DNA from: Hortaea werneckii
Lineage: Eukaryota > Ascomycota > Dothideomycetes > Mycosphaerellales > Teratosphaeriaceae
Reading direction: 5' to 3'
Assembly: GCA_037044905.1 (NCBI GenBank)
Contig: JBAOKB010000037.1
Span: forward strand, 992,001-1,056,000
DNA length: 64,000 nucleotides
Shown here piece after piece: positions 44,139 to 55,113 of the stretch. The translations under genes and the position numbers were made by a program. Each line of letters starts with the position of its first letter. Within the stretch, counting starts at the first letter, position 1. The notes beneath the pieces are model-generated. The model saw nothing but the letters and a program-made list of their open reading frames with translations, was not told where the DNA came from and searched no databases.

Positions 44139-44891
44139 ACGCGCAGGCAATGGCTCTGCTGGGCGTTGGAGTTAGAAGGGGAGCGAAGGTGTATGATACG
44201 ATGACATGCACGGTTCAAAGGGTATGAGATGCAGTGCGCAAACGGCTACGTTCAAAAACAGACAGCAGATCTAAAAGGCTGGAAACCGCAGATGCTGTTC
44301 ATAGTGCATATGTCTATCCGCGGTGCTTTTTGCTAGGAGTCTGATAGATCTTGCAGTGTCTCGGGCCCAGGCAACGGAAAAGAGCTGCCCTTACTGTGCT
44401 TAGATGTGGCTTCAACCTTTATCTAAAGGAGGCGGTCGTGCCTCTATCGTTGGGTCAACGTACACCATTTAGATGAATGTGCTTTACAAGCATGATCTTT
44501 GAAGAGTTCTTGCCATGTAGCTGGCCTTGACTAGCCATTCCTGAGATCCACTTGAGTGGCAAATGTCTCTGAAAGGGATACAAACTGGCAGTGCAAATGG
44601 TGATAGGATGACGATCACGGCCTTTCCCAATTGCACGATGGCCACTTTCGAATGCCACTGATGGGAGTGTTGTTGATGCTACCAAGCTTGGGGAGCGGGC
44701 AAGCGACGCGGACTCCAAATCTGCTAAACGAAGGCTTCCGCTCAAACACACATTAAAAGTACACGTAGTCTATTCACGGCGTACATTGCCATGCACCTAT
44801 CTTACACACATGATACATCAGGCTCAGTGACATCCTCCGCCTCGTTGCGCGATCTCAATCTCCCCAAGGGAAAGGTCGGTCAGTCACAGCA
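44139..44891. other. Convergent 3' intergenic stretch (Erv25 / Prp24)
   Basis: About 750 bp between two convergent stop codons; short open frames only. Confidence 0.6.
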
Positions 44892-47800
44892 TTAATCGTC
44901 ACCGGAGGAAGGCTTTCCCTCCGCAGCTCTTCCGGCCTCGAACATCGCTCTAAAGTCAGCATTACTCCTCCCACCTGCGCTTGCATTGGCGCCCCCGCTC
45001 TCTGCATTCTCACTTCTCGACGTCCCACCGAATCCACCTCTTTTGAATCCTAAGCCACCTCTTCTTCCACCTCTGCCTTGCCCTGGTCGGGACACCGGCG
45101 CGGGCCTCATCCCGCCTCCAGAACCAGCACCTCCTTTCTTCTTCCCCAATAGATCCGCAACATCGCCCGTTCTAGCTTCGGGTCCCAGACTACTTACATC
45201 GACGCCTTGTCGAACATTGAAGGCATCTTTAACAGTCTGGAATTCGACGATTGCGCCCTCCTCTTGCCTCCGAAGCTGGATCTTCACAATCGGACCATAA
45301 GATTCCATCACGGCGCGGATACGTGCATCATTGACGGTGTCCGGCAACTTCACAATGGCGATCTTCCGCTCTCGTGCGGTACGGAAGGCTTCCTGCTGCT
45401 CCATAGAGGCTGAATGCATGGAGACGTCAGATCCTCGCCTTCCATTGGTAGTGCCAATCTCCAGCGAGGCGTCGGGAGTTGATTGCTTAACGATAACGTC
45501 TGTCTTCCTCGCACGATCTAGTGGAGCAGTGCGGCCCTCGGCTTTGGCCGCCGAAATCTCAACGTGCAAGATGCGATCATGAAAGGGCTTTCCGTCCGCT
45601 GCGAGGGCCTTGTTTGCTTCATCCGCGGACGCAAATACCACGAATCCTGTACCGGTTTTCTTGTTGTTCACTAGCTTCAGCAGGTTCATAGAGACAACCT
45701 TGCCGTATTGGCTGAAAAATTCCTTGACTTCCTGGTCGCTGGCGTCTCGCTCCAGATTCTTAACGAAGATCTCTCTACCTTCTGCCTGCGCACCGGAGCG
45801 CTGCTTCTTTGCCTCCGGGTTGGAAATTTTGGCGATGAGCTTGTGTTGACCGTCGAGCGTCTTGCTATCCATGGTTTCCTCAGCTTGCCGTGCCATGTCT
45901 TCAGTCAGGAATTGAACATAGCAAAAGCGTCGCCGGTTGTTGAATTTTAGACTGGGGAAGCGCACGCTGATGACTTCTCCATAATTGTCGAAGAGCTTTC
46001 TTATCGCTTGCTCGTCGTATTCTGGGGGGTAATTGGCGACGTAAAGGGTGTTCTGGCTACCGCTTTGTATCCTCACCTCATAACCTGGCCGAATCTCTCT
46101 CCCGTTACGAGTCTTGGCGGCGAGGACGTCTTCTTGCAACTCAAACTCAACGGTCGCTGACGCTGTGTCAGAGCCCTTATCTTGAACGATGTTGATTGAT
46201 GCTGGTTGCCCGATATCACGGAAGAACTTTTTCACCTCAAGCTCTTCCACGTTGTTCGGCAAGTTGCGCACAGTAACGGTATTGTGTTCACGATCTCTTT
46301 TGATCTGTGCCGTTGCAGAGCTAGATGGCTCGTTCGGTCCAGCAGCTGCGGCTGGATACTCTCCAGTCTTAGCTTTCTTAGACATTGCCCCGCCACTTGA
46401 AAGAAGGGATGATTCGTCTGCCTTTCTCTTTCCACCGGCACCAGGGACAGCTACGCCAGCAGCTTCCGCTTCCGCTTCTGCTGCGTATGCCAAATCTTGT
46501 TGACCTCTCTCAGCAGCAGCTTCTGCAGCCTGAGCAGCAGCGACTTCTGCCTCCTTAGCTCTGCGTACAGCGACCCTCTTGCTGAATTCCCTCGCTTCAA
46601 TCAAAGCTGCTTGAAGCTCATCACTGCTTTCGTGCAGCTGAAAGTGGTTCAAAAACAACTCGCCAACCTTCTCCGGCCAATCAAGATGAGCGACGTTCTG
46701 ACTCAGTGCCTGGCGTACGACAGCCGATGCTAGGTGCGGCGCATTCTCCTTGCTCTCGACGCGGTGCTTCTCGCTCATGCGCTCGTAGCCCCAGAGCCAT
46801 AGTTCCCAATTATGGTACTTCTCCCAGAAGGCTGCCTCGTGCGCATGACGGGTTGATAACCGTTGCCAGATTTCTCGAGCATCGTTCAGGCGTCGAGCTT
46901 GGGAGAGGAACTTGATCAAAATTGTCTCCAGCCGGTATAGTGGGTCTCCCTTGAACTCTTTGCCATACACGTTCTGGCCCTCTTTCTCGATGTTTTCTAG
47001 GGCCGATCGTATGCCGACCTCCGCGATGTCAGCGTCATCTTCGCTGGCAGTTGGGCTGAAAGCCTCTCTTCGCAAATATGAGCACCATTGCTGCAGGACC
47101 TTGAGCAGTTCTTCCATGCCACCGACATCCATTAGACCCGAGTTCGTGGCCATGTGCTTTGTCTGTTCGATGTCGTCGTGAGGCCTTCCTTCAACGTCTG
47201 AGCGGAGAATGCGCTTAGCCCATAGCTCACCGGACCACGGACAGTGGCGAGTTGCTCTCTCCATCAGCGGCAAAACAGAGGTCGAGGTGTTTGAGCCAGT
47301 CGCGCTCAGGACTACATCGATGTAGTCAAGCCACCAGTCCGTACTTGTAGGGAACAGAAGGAGGGCACGCTCATACAATCCGCAAGACAGCTCATACGTG
47401 AAGACGCCCCTGTTCCTGTGTTTTTTCTCGTACGAAATGTAGTTTGACAGGGCGTTGAATGACGCTTCTCGGTCGCCGGCTTCTATAGCTCGCAAAACGG
47501 ACAATTCGTGTTCTTCACGCAGCGCAACCTGCTTACGTGATGGTTCAGCAATTTCGTTGCCATGGTCCATGACCAATTCCCAATCCTGCGGATAGAATTT
47601 GTTAATGAACGGCCACAGCAGCTCTTGCTGTGTCTGACGAGAAGTAGTGTGCGGTGTCTGGAGGCGCTCGAAGAAGGCATTGCGAATGCGTTCAATCTCC
47701 ATTTGGCTCGGTTGAGGCGGCAATGCCTCAACTAGGAGTGTCATCCACCGGTTCCACAGCAGATGACTCTCGTCGATACGCCATTGTGTAGCAGCAATTC

Positions 47801-49043
47801 CTTGTTCCAGCACGTTGACGAGCATGTCAAAAGTAAAGAGTTCCCGGCACATCTCTTTATCTTCAGCTGACCAGGCGCTAGCATCACTGCCCTCAAGATC
47901 GTTGCATGCGCGGTAGTTGCTCTCTACCCAATCAGCGTAAAGCCGCCAAAGCTTCACGCTGGCAGGCTCATCGCCCACAGCCTTTTGGTAGAGTTCGGTC
48001 ACAGAGATGCGCTCCTCAGCAGTCCGCGCGAGCAGGGTCTCATCAGCCAGCCATTCAATCCAGAGCGCCTCGCCTACAGCGAAACGACTGTCCATTGCAT
48101 TCCGCGATTGCCTCAATTCATTCAGCTGTGCATAACTGTGTGGATCCCGGGGTGCAATGTCTGGCGCACCAGTGGGTGGGTATGTGTGAGATATCAGGCC
48201 TTTGTGCAGCAGGCCAATGAGCTGAACATGGCTATCGTAGGCATATGAGTGCTCATTGAGGTAGTTCAGAAGCTCATTGATAGTCTGAGATTCAGCTTCA
48301 GTCAGTGCGCTGGATGCCGGGAAGGCGCGAGGTGGCGGTGTTTGCGCAGGACCAGCCATGAGGAGATCCTTGATGCTGCCACCAGAACCAGTCCTTGGTG
48401 TGGGCGGAGCCTGATCTCTTGTCTGATATAGTTGCGTGGAAGCCCGTGCAGCATTTGCCGGCGGTATGCTCTCGATTGATGCCGTCCTTTGCGCACTTGT
48501 ATGCTGCATCAGAGCAAGATCTGCGTTGGAGGTGGTGTAAGCGGACGCATGAGTCGCACCTAAAGGAAGGCGCGCTTCGCTTGACTCGTCCGCCAAAGTT
48601 TCCATGTGCGGCGTGCTTGAGGGTCTGTGCGCTACATTCGCCCTCTGGTCGGGCAGCTGTTGAGAATATGGCTGCGCAGAGCTTCCGTAGATGGCATCTT
48701 GACTGGAAGGCGGCATGCTTGGAAGGCTTGTTGGCGGCGCTGCTTGCTGCAGCGGTCTGAAGCCAGGCGCCGATTCCGAAGTCGAGTTGAGCGGGAACGT
48801 CTGTTGAACACCACCTGCCAATGTGCCATGGCTACCATCAGAGCTTGGGATCGTGTGAGGAGAGGGTAGGCGATCTGGAGACCTTTTCACCTCTTGGCTG
48901 AGTCCTGAAGATGTGCGTTTGCCGCCCGTGGGCCTTCTGCTTCCGCCGCCTTTCTTTGGCGGATTAGCCCCATTGCTGGCCGGCGGGGAATTTCCTTCGG
49001 GGGCCGGCGAATTTTCCGGCGAGAGTAGAGCATTTATGTTCAT
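44892..49043 (-). CDS. prp24: U4/U6 snRNP recycling factor Prp24 (SART3-like)
   Basis: Prp24/SART3 re-anneals U4 and U6 snRNAs after splicing. The 1383-residue intronless protein has a disordered Pro/Ser-rich N-terminus (1-230), a block of HAT helical repeats (about 240-830; for example LWIEWLADETLLARTAEERI and IWQRLSTRHAHEAAFWEKYH) and four RRMs (about 905-1290; RNP motifs such as VTVRNLPNNV, LYVANYPPEY with RRFCYVQF, IFVKNLERDA with GTGFVVF, and AIVKLPDTV). The tail is Gly/Arg-rich and ends with SNADFRAMFEAGR, the Lsm-interaction motif that docks on the U6 Lsm2-8 ring. HAT repeats plus four RRMs follow the metazoan SART3-like layout rather than yeast Prp24, which lacks recognisable HATs. 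The gene is intact. Confidence 0.9.
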   Translation of the reverse strand: MNINALLSPENSPAPEGNSPPASNGANPPKKGGGSRRPTGGKRTSSGLSQEVKRSPDRLPSPHTIPSSDGSHGTLAGGVQQTFPLNSTSESAPGFRPLQQAAPPTSLPSMPPSSQDAIYGSSAQPYSQQLPDQRANVAHRPSSTPHMETLADESSEARLPLGATHASAYTTSNADLALMQHTSAQRTASIESIPPANAARASTQLYQTRDQAPPTPRTGSGGSIKDLLMAGPAQTPPPRAFPASSALTEAESQTINELLNYLNEHSYAYDSHVQLIGLLHKGLISHTYPPTGAPDIAPRDPHSYAQLNELRQSRNAMDSRFAVGEALWIEWLADETLLARTAEERISVTELYQKAVGDEPASVKLWRLYADWVESNYRACNDLEGSDASAWSAEDKEMCRELFTFDMLVNVLEQGIAATQWRIDESHLLWNRWMTLLVEALPPQPSQMEIERIRNAFFERLQTPHTTSRQTQQELLWPFINKFYPQDWELVMDHGNEIAEPSRKQVALREEHELSVLRAIEAGDREASFNALSNYISYEKKHRNRGVFTYELSCGLYERALLLFPTSTDWWLDYIDVVLSATGSNTSTSVLPLMERATRHCPWSGELWAKRILRSDVEGRPHDDIEQTKHMATNSGLMDVGGMEELLKVLQQWCSYLRREAFSPTASEDDADIAEVGIRSALENIEKEGQNVYGKEFKGDPLYRLETILIKFLSQARRLNDAREIWQRLSTRHAHEAAFWEKYHNWELWLWGYERMSEKHRVESKENAPHLASAVVRQALSQNVAHLDWPEKVGELFLNHFQLHESSDELQAALIEAREFSKRVAVRRAKEAEVAAAQAAEAAAERGQQDLAYAAEAEAEAAGVAVPGAGGKRKADESSLLSSGGAMSKKAKTGEYPAAAAGPNEPSSSATAQIKRDREHNTVTVRNLPNNVEELEVKKFFRDIGQPASINIVQDKGSDTASATVEFELQEDVLAAKTRNGREIRPGYEVRIQSGSQNTLYVANYPPEYDEQAIRKLFDNYGEVISVRFPSLKFNNRRRFCYVQFLTEDMARQAEETMDSKTLDGQHKLIAKISNPEAKKQRSGAQAEGREIFVKNLERDASDQEVKEFFSQYGKVVSMNLLKLVNNKKTGTGFVVFASADEANKALAADGKPFHDRILHVEISAAKAEGRTAPLDRARKTDVIVKQSTPDASLEIGTTNGRRGSDVSMHSASMEQQEAFRTARERKIAIVKLPDTVNDARIRAVMESYGPIVKIQLRRQEEGAIVEFQTVKDAFNVRQGVDVSSLGPEARTGDVADLLGKKKGGAGSGGGMRPAPVSRPGQGRGGRRGGLGFKRGGFGGTSRSENAESGGANASAGGRSNADFRAMFEAGRAAEGKPSSGDD

Positions 49044-49703
49044 ATTCGCGACCTTGGAGGGATGAGATATGGAGGGGCGTTTCCCAGAGCGGTCACGCGT
49101 TCGTCACGCGCATGCGATTACCAGACTGGCTCGACTGGGCCGGTCGGCTTCACAAATGTCTCCGAAGAGATCTGCAAGGTGTGGCGAGAGCGCAGGCTGT
49201 CACGCGGAGTGGATGCTGCTCAGAGGCAGACGGGAGCAGGATCGTACAGACGCCAGCTGAGGTCTGGAGCTTCACGAGCGTTGTGGCGTCACTGGAACAT
49301 CAGATAGGATCGCGATCGCACTGCAAGCCTGCCAGCTTGTTCCTGTGAGTGATTCGCGTTGAGCAAGACCTAGCGACGTTGTTACAGGCCCAGCTGAAGT
49401 GCCAGGCCGATTTTATCGCCAACTATTGCTAGGAGCACTACACATTCGGTGTATGTTCATACCGCCCCATCATCTCCATCGTAAGCGTGGCATTGCGACA
49501 TGACACTATCCGGGTAGACGGAGCCTAAGAACTTCGATGCCCGCAACTGCCCGTGTAGGCGGCGTGCTTGAGCCAACAGTCAAGGCGCATTCGACCGGCT
49601 ACTCCCGCGCCGGCTGTACCCGTCCTCCGTCGGGATGTGCAGTTCAGTAGAGACTCGGGGCTCACCAGGCTGGAGGAGAATATCAGGCCCATCGTAGACG
49701 GCA
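49044..49703. other. Divergent intergenic region (Prp24 / uL22m)
   Basis: About 660 bp containing both promoters. Open frames are short and overlapping; no gene supported. Confidence 0.6.
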
Positions 49704-50851
49704 ATGAGTGTAGCAGCCCCTTCGCGGCGCCTGGCAGGCCGGTGTAAGCAATTGTACAATGCTCTACCGCCAAGCAATGCTAACACAACATAGGCCTCTT
49801 CTGTCAGAACCTCCCTATACGGCCGCGAGTTCAGCACCAACAGCAGCGCACCGCTGTGTTCGGCCGCGGCAAGAGCGAGAATGCTACCACCACAGAAGCC
49901 CAACCGTCGAACAACCCGGTACTAGACGAGTATCATCGAAAGAATCCCTCTGCTACCTCAGCTCAGCCACAGGAGCGTCCCGCCCCAGGTGACCTTGCGG
50001 CCTCGTCCATCTTCGAAGATGACCGCCGAGCCCAACGGCAGCAGGAAGAGTACGCAGCCGCAGCAGATGGCGGCGACGCCGGAAACACCAAAGTAGGCGG
50101 CAAGGCACGCGATCCCAACAACATGCTCCGCGTGCTGGACCCGGACCCGAACTCACGTGAGCGCTGGGAGAGGAAGAAGGTCATCCAGATGGTGAGGCGC
50201 GGTGGCCGATTGACAGACCAGCAAGTCATCAAGCGCACTGAGCGGGAACACCTGGTCAAAAGCCAGAACTTCAAAACCTCGGTGAAGAAGCTGGGCATGC
50301 TGGCACGCCAGATCCAGGGCAAGACCATCGAAGACGCCATTGTGCAGATGCGCTTTAGCAAGAAGAAAATCGCGCAAGACATCCTGAAGCAATTGGAGTA
50401 CGCCAGGGACGAGGCGGTGGTAATGCGCGGTATGGGTCTCGGGGGGGTGGACAGAACTGCAGAGGAGAATCTCAACGACACGAGCCCTACCGTGTCCGGC
50501 GTAGAACCGATGATTCCAGGACGAGCGGAGGGCAAAGAAACCCCTCTACAAATCCAGCTGAAGAATGGCAAGAGGCACACTGTCGCCGACGCAAGCAAGA
50601 TCTACATCGACCAGGCATGGGTTGGTCGTGGGCCGTACGGGCAGCTTCCAGACTTCCGCGCAAGGGGCAACACGAACATCCTTCGGACACCATGGACGAG
50701 TCTGACGGTCCTGTTGAAGGAGGAAGCGACGAGAATACGGGAGTACGAGGAGCGTGAGGAGAAGAGGCGGAAGGCTAAGGTGGGCAAGAACTTGTGGGTG
50801 CCGCTGCCGGACCGTCCGGTGCAGTGGCAGAGGCAGTGGTATACCTTCTAG
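49704..50851 (+). CDS. mrpl22: Mitochondrial large-subunit ribosomal protein uL22m
   Basis: Exons 49704-49743 and 49794-50851 around a 50-bp intron (GTAAGC...GCTAACACAACATAG) give 365 residues. The spliced N-terminus MSVAAPSRRLAGRCLFCQNL is an Arg-rich, acid-free import sequence, which is why this small first exon is preferred to in-exon starts. The uL22 core is around residues 140-330: FKTSVKKLGMLARQIQGKTI, EDAIVQMRFSKKKIAQDIL and the DEAVVMRGMGLGG loop, then KIYIDQAWVGRGPYGQLPDF, followed by a mitochondria-specific C-terminal extension ending RPVQWQRQWYTF. The protein lines the peptide exit tunnel of the mitoribosome. Length fits ascomycete orthologues. Confidence 0.92.
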
Positions 50852-51135
50852 GGATGTTGTTATCTCGTGTATAAACAGTCTTGTATCACTTACCGTTTAT
50901 GTCTCGAATTGCTGTTGGAACGTTCGGTGAAGCATCACGTCAAGGAAGGAGAGCCAAATGTGCACAGAGTGGAAATATTGCCCTGTGCATCAACGAAACG
51001 GCTTCGATTTTCACTGAAAGGGTGAGATGTGTGTGCTCTGTTGAAGGGCGATGTCGAGCGCATAACGCCCGCAATATCACTAGTCATCATCACAGCGCAT
51101 CTGAATTCGCAATCTATCCACACACCCTCACTCAA

Positions 51136-53682
51136 CTACTTCTGCGGCCTCGGCCCCAAAATCTGTCTCCGACCCCCAAAATTGATTCCGGAGCCGGCAC
51201 TGCTCCCTCTGCTCTGATTATCACCGCCCATGAACCCATACTGATTGACATCCCAACTCTGACCCTGTCCGGAGCCGGCATTGGGATCTTTCGGCGCATT
51301 CTGCACTTCTTGCTGATTCGCCTCCCATTCTCGTTGCCGCTCGCGTTCGCGCTCCATCTCGCGCTCGAGGAGGGACTTGGAGGCCCAGCCGCCTGCTTTC
51401 GTCTTTTGCTGTGAGGCCATGCGACGATCGCGATCGCGCTGCTGCTCTAGTGTTGTGTCTCCGGCTTCTTGGCTGCTGCTTACTCGGACTTGTTGCTCCT
51501 GAGGTGCTGAGTGGGATGCGAGATAGTCATCCGTCCGATTCGCTGGCGGTGTTTGCTCGGCAACAGCGTCCGCTGGGGGTTGCTCTTGCGCTCGCGATGT
51601 TGGTCTCGCGAATGGCGATCTGGCCTCTTGAGGTCGTGCGAATGGACTTGAAGGTCGTGCGCCATCTGCAGGGCGGGCAAATGGTGATCGTAAAGTCCCC
51701 GAGCTTCTTGAGGGCATTTCGGGTGTAGTCTGCCGTTCCGGGCGCGCGAAAGGTGATCTCACGCTACCAATGTCTCTTTTAGGCAGCTCAGGCGTTCTTG
51801 ATCCTTGTCCAGGGCGCGTGAAAGGTGAGCCCCTGACACTGCCGAAGCCAGCACCAAAACCTGGTGGCTTCGATTGTTCTGGCGTGTAAGGCCTGTACTC
51901 TTTGTCGGGAGTAGGCAACGGTCTGTTGCTGCTCCCAAGTGGCGAGCTATTAGGCGTAGACTCACCATCAAAGCGTGGGACCGAGGACGATGAGTTGGCT
52001 TGCTGTACGCTTTGCGGTCGGGAGGGAAGTGTTCGCATCGTGTCGGCTTCTGGATCTTCTGCCTCCTCAACCGTTGCTGGTTGAGGAAGCGGACGCGTAG
52101 AAGAAGACGCTGGAGGTGACTGAGCGCCGGGCGTTGTTGATTCAATGCTTGATGGCTGGGGAGTGGGACTAGGCGATCTGTGGTGCTCTTGATGGCTCTG
52201 CTCCTGCTGTTGCTGCTGCTGTTCGTGTTGACTTTGCTCCCATTGACTTCGCAGGAACTCCCGCTCATCGCCAGCCCAGCTCACATCACTTTGGCCAGCG
52301 CTACCTGGTCGGGTCGCGTCGGCAGTCCCGGGTCTCGATCCGCGATCGGTTCCCTTCTGCATACGCTCCTCGCGCTCCGTTTGATATTGTCTTTCCCGCT
52401 CTCTCGCTTCTTCGAGCTGCTGCTCAAGTTCTCTCACTCGTCTTTGCTCAGGAGATTCGTCCGCACTACCATCTCCACCATTGCTCAAAGTCCCTTTACT
52501 CCTTTGATAGTCTGCCAAACTCTGACCGCGCAGAATACTCTGCGAGCTCACCCTTGGCTTCTCAGGCGGCTTCTTCGGCATCAACTTGGCTTGCACATCT
52601 GCCTCCTCCTTCCGCCTTACTTCTTCCTCCTCTTTCCAGCGTCTCTCCTGCTCCTCCCACTGTCGCTTTTGCTCAGCAAGTCTCTGGCGCTCCTCGTCTC
52701 GTTGTCTTTTTGTCTCTGCTTCCCAATGTCTCTCTTCCTCAAGTCTTTCACGCTCCTCATCGGCTTCTCTTTCCACCTTCCTCTTGTGCTCTGCCTCTTC
52801 AGCTTGCTGCTTCAAACGTTGTTGCTCCTGCTCTTCTTCCTGTCGCTTTCGCACAATCGCAGCTGAGTTCGGCACTGAAGGACCCGCACTAGTAATTTGT
52901 CTCCTTCCGCCAAAAACGACACCTTGATTGCCTTGCGATGCCCCGCCCATGTATCCATATTGCGCAATGTTCCATGCAGGGTTCGTAACGCCTTCATCTC
53001 TCCTACTGCTCCAACTGCTCACAGGCCCAGGTGACTTCGTGGTAGATGGTGTGCTGCCTGCGGAGCCAGTGGAGCCGCCCGTGTAACTGGGACTCATCGC
53101 GCGCGACGACGATGGCACGGCAGCCGAAGGACTCGCCACGCTCTTCGTCGGGCTGCCTGGTCTGCTATTTACGCTCCCTCGCCAGCTCCCTCCTCCATTG
53201 CTCAATCCACCGCCACGCCCCGTATTCGTGGGACTGATAACGCTACCGCTCTTCTTAGCGGGCCCAATCGTTGTCTTAAACACATCCGGCCTCGCCACGT
53301 GCGCCTGCCTGCTGAAAGCGCCTAAACACTGCAGCACTTGCGCCGGATCCTTCTGCTCGTACAGATCCACGGTCAAGAATCGGTCATGGGCAGGTAAGTT
53401 GAGCGGCGGCATCTCGCACGCTTTGAGGAAATGGGATATGTTCTCCATCTGTATAAAGGGCATTGCCATGGTCTTGAACTTGACCCCTGGTGGAGGCAGC
53501 ACGAGGTTGGCGAGCTTGCACAGAACAATGCCGTCCTTCAAAGCATCCAAAAGGTCCCGAGACGATAGTGACTCGCCCAAAGAGTCCTCGATCCATTGCC
53601 GGGCTTCGTTTGCGGCCTGAGGAGTATACCGCCCTAAGCGCAGGTTTCGCATGTCCTGGTCGAGCGAGGTGACAGAGGCCAT
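51136..53682 (-). CDS. Large calponin-homology / calponin-repeat protein
   Basis: Intronless, 848 residues. A single CH domain of transgelin/Scp1 type spans about 18-130 (ARQWIEDSLGESLSSRDLLD, LKDGIVLCKLANLV, FIQMENISHFLKACEM, LYEQKDPAQVLQCLGAF). Calponin-type repeats occur twice: NIAQYGYMGGASQGNQGVVF (about 245) and DVNQYGFMGGDNQSRG with GINFGGRRQI near the C-terminus. Between them lie a long Glu/Arg/Gln-rich predicted coiled coil (about 285-500) and a Pro/Ser-rich region with five SPFxRP motifs. Yeast and fission yeast homologues (Scp1, Stg1) are under 210 residues, so this is a long filamentous-fungal form, presumably an actin bundler or scaffold. The CH domain and calponin motifs are seen; the actin role is inferred. 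Confidence 0.85.
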   Translation of the reverse strand: MASVTSLDQDMRNLRLGRYTPQAANEARQWIEDSLGESLSSRDLLDALKDGIVLCKLANLVLPPPGVKFKTMAMPFIQMENISHFLKACEMPPLNLPAHDRFLTVDLYEQKDPAQVLQCLGAFSRQAHVARPDVFKTTIGPAKKSGSVISPTNTGRGGGLSNGGGSWRGSVNSRPGSPTKSVASPSAAVPSSSRAMSPSYTGGSTGSAGSTPSTTKSPGPVSSWSSRRDEGVTNPAWNIAQYGYMGGASQGNQGVVFGGRRQITSAGPSVPNSAAIVRKRQEEEQEQQRLKQQAEEAEHKRKVEREADEERERLEEERHWEAETKRQRDEERQRLAEQKRQWEEQERRWKEEEEVRRKEEADVQAKLMPKKPPEKPRVSSQSILRGQSLADYQRSKGTLSNGGDGSADESPEQRRVRELEQQLEEARERERQYQTEREERMQKGTDRGSRPGTADATRPGSAGQSDVSWAGDEREFLRSQWEQSQHEQQQQQQEQSHQEHHRSPSPTPQPSSIESTTPGAQSPPASSSTRPLPQPATVEEAEDPEADTMRTLPSRPQSVQQANSSSSVPRFDGESTPNSSPLGSSNRPLPTPDKEYRPYTPEQSKPPGFGAGFGSVRGSPFTRPGQGSRTPELPKRDIGSVRSPFARPERQTTPEMPSRSSGTLRSPFARPADGARPSSPFARPQEARSPFARPTSRAQEQPPADAVAEQTPPANRTDDYLASHSAPQEQQVRVSSSQEAGDTTLEQQRDRDRRMASQQKTKAGGWASKSLLEREMERERERQREWEANQQEVQNAPKDPNAGSGQGQSWDVNQYGFMGGDNQSRGSSAGSGINFGGRRQILGPRPQK

Positions 53683-54234
53683 GTCTGCTGCGTGACTTGG
53701 TCAGACAGAGACTCCTCACAGCAGCAATGTCGCTCTACCTCCAACACTGGACGTAGATGCAAGTAATTAATGTATGCAGAACGTGGCGCGCGTGGCTCGG
53801 CGCATCTGATGTCTACGGGTAGGGATGTTTTGTTGATTATGACGAAGCGGCATGCTGGCCCCGGTCCGATTCGGCAGGACCGTGGGGCTTGTTCCCGCCG
53901 CCTTAGCCGCCAAGTTCTGAACAAAGCGAAGCTTCCATCCGAGGATTGCATGTGACCGACGCTGCTATCTATCGGCATCACCCTTGAAACACTTTTGTAG
54001 TCGCTTTTCGTTTGTGCCTTACGAACTAACAGCATCTGGTTCAGAGCACCGACAGCATTGCTATCTCTGCGCTGGCGGTGTTTGCGCCCCTCCAAAGAAC
54101 TGGTCAGCCGGCGGCAAGAGTCATCATCACTCAGCTGGACGAGAGATTACCCGCCGAACCTAGCGAGACATACACGCCTGGCCTACCATCTGCTGTTTTC
54201 CTTCGCCTTGACTTTTATTCGCAATCGATACACT
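53683..54234. other. Divergent intergenic region
   Basis: About 550 bp between the calponin-homology gene and the plus-strand hypothetical gene. The frame of the latter is open upstream to 54058, but that part is Arg/Leu-rich and likely untranslated leader. Confidence 0.55.
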
Positions 54235-55113
54235 ATGGACTCTATCCGCGACCTTTCGAGCCACTTGCCCCGTCGCCGCCACGAACATCCGCAAGAACTT
54301 CTCTCAGACTTCAAGGCGGCCGCCTTGTCAGTGACCAACCTATATAAATCGGCTGACGCCGCACAGAAGAAGTCGCGAGCAGCAGGCTATCAGGATGCTT
54401 TGGACGACTTGCTGGCATTCTTAGATAAGGAAGACATTGGTCTTATGGACGGTGAGGGGTGGCGGATACGACAGTGGGCAACCGCACGGCTTGATGACGA
54501 TGGGAGCGGCCAGAGGCAGCAGCAGGCTCCGACTAGCGATACCGAAGGCGACGCCGAGAAAGATGAGGAAGACACCAACACCAGGAGTTCTTCACCGGAG
54601 GTGCAGAGAAAGATGAACGTTTCGGCCAGTTCTGATCCTAGCGAGGATGCAACAGAGCAGAGAAGAGTCGTCTCCGAGCCTCCAGCAGCCCAGTTGCAGC
54701 AGCAGCAGCAGCAAAGAGCAGGTACACCTACATCAGCGCCGAGAACCGAGTTTACCTTCCGTTCCAATCAGTCATACCCTTCGAACCACGACAGAGAAAG
54801 CGGCATGGAATTGGACAATTCTACAGCCGCTTCTACCCCCTCCGCCACCTCAACAACGGGTGAGCCGCCCATCAGGGTAGTGTCAAGGCCTAACAGAGCA
54901 CGGCACGCACACAGGCATCGAGAAAGCGGCAATAGAGCAGCCAACGGACCAACGATAAACTTTAACCTTGGCTCTGGGGCAGGGAATAAGAGGAAGATAC
55001 CGTATCCAGACTTTTTCGACATCTCTGGGATTGATTTCAATCAGGACAACCGAAGGGATGGACGTGGAGGCAACAGTGGGGGCGGGGGTGGGAAAAGAGG
55101 AAGATTTGTGTGA
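54235..55113 (+). CDS. Conserved hypothetical Gln/Ser-rich nuclear-type protein
   Basis: Intronless, 292 residues from the ATG at 54235 (MDSIRDLSSHLPRRRHEHPQ). The first 85 residues are predicted helical (FKAAALSVTNLYKSADAAQK, YQDALDDLLAFLDKEDIGLM) and look like a conserved fungal domain without a name I recognise. The remainder is disordered: acidic and Ser/Thr-rich, a seven-Gln tract from CAG repeats near 54695, and a C-terminal block KRKIPYPDFFDISGIDF followed by a Gly/Arg tail (GGGGGKRGRFV) that could serve as a nuclear signal. The pattern of a short helical head and a conserved PDFFDIS tail is typical of small nuclear regulators, but no function is assigned. The upstream in-frame extension to 54058 is less likely coding. 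Confidence 0.7.
   Translation: MDSIRDLSSHLPRRRHEHPQELLSDFKAAALSVTNLYKSADAAQKKSRAAGYQDALDDLLAFLDKEDIGLMDGEGWRIRQWATARLDDDGSGQRQQQAPTSDTEGDAEKDEEDTNTRSSSPEVQRKMNVSASSDPSEDATEQRRVVSEPPAAQLQQQQQQRAGTPTSAPRTEFTFRSNQSYPSNHDRESGMELDNSTAASTPSATSTTGEPPIRVVSRPNRARHAHRHRESGNRAANGPTINFNLGSGAGNKRKIPYPDFFDISGIDFNQDNRRDGRGGNSGGGGGKRGRFV

Noticed and set aside
44986..46503. Several plus-strand frames antisense to prp24
   Set aside because: Short, overlapping and opposite to well-supported RRM domains.
49856..50851. uL22m start at the GTG at 49856
   Set aside because: A small upstream exon with ATG, a good branch site and an import leader gives a better start at 49704.
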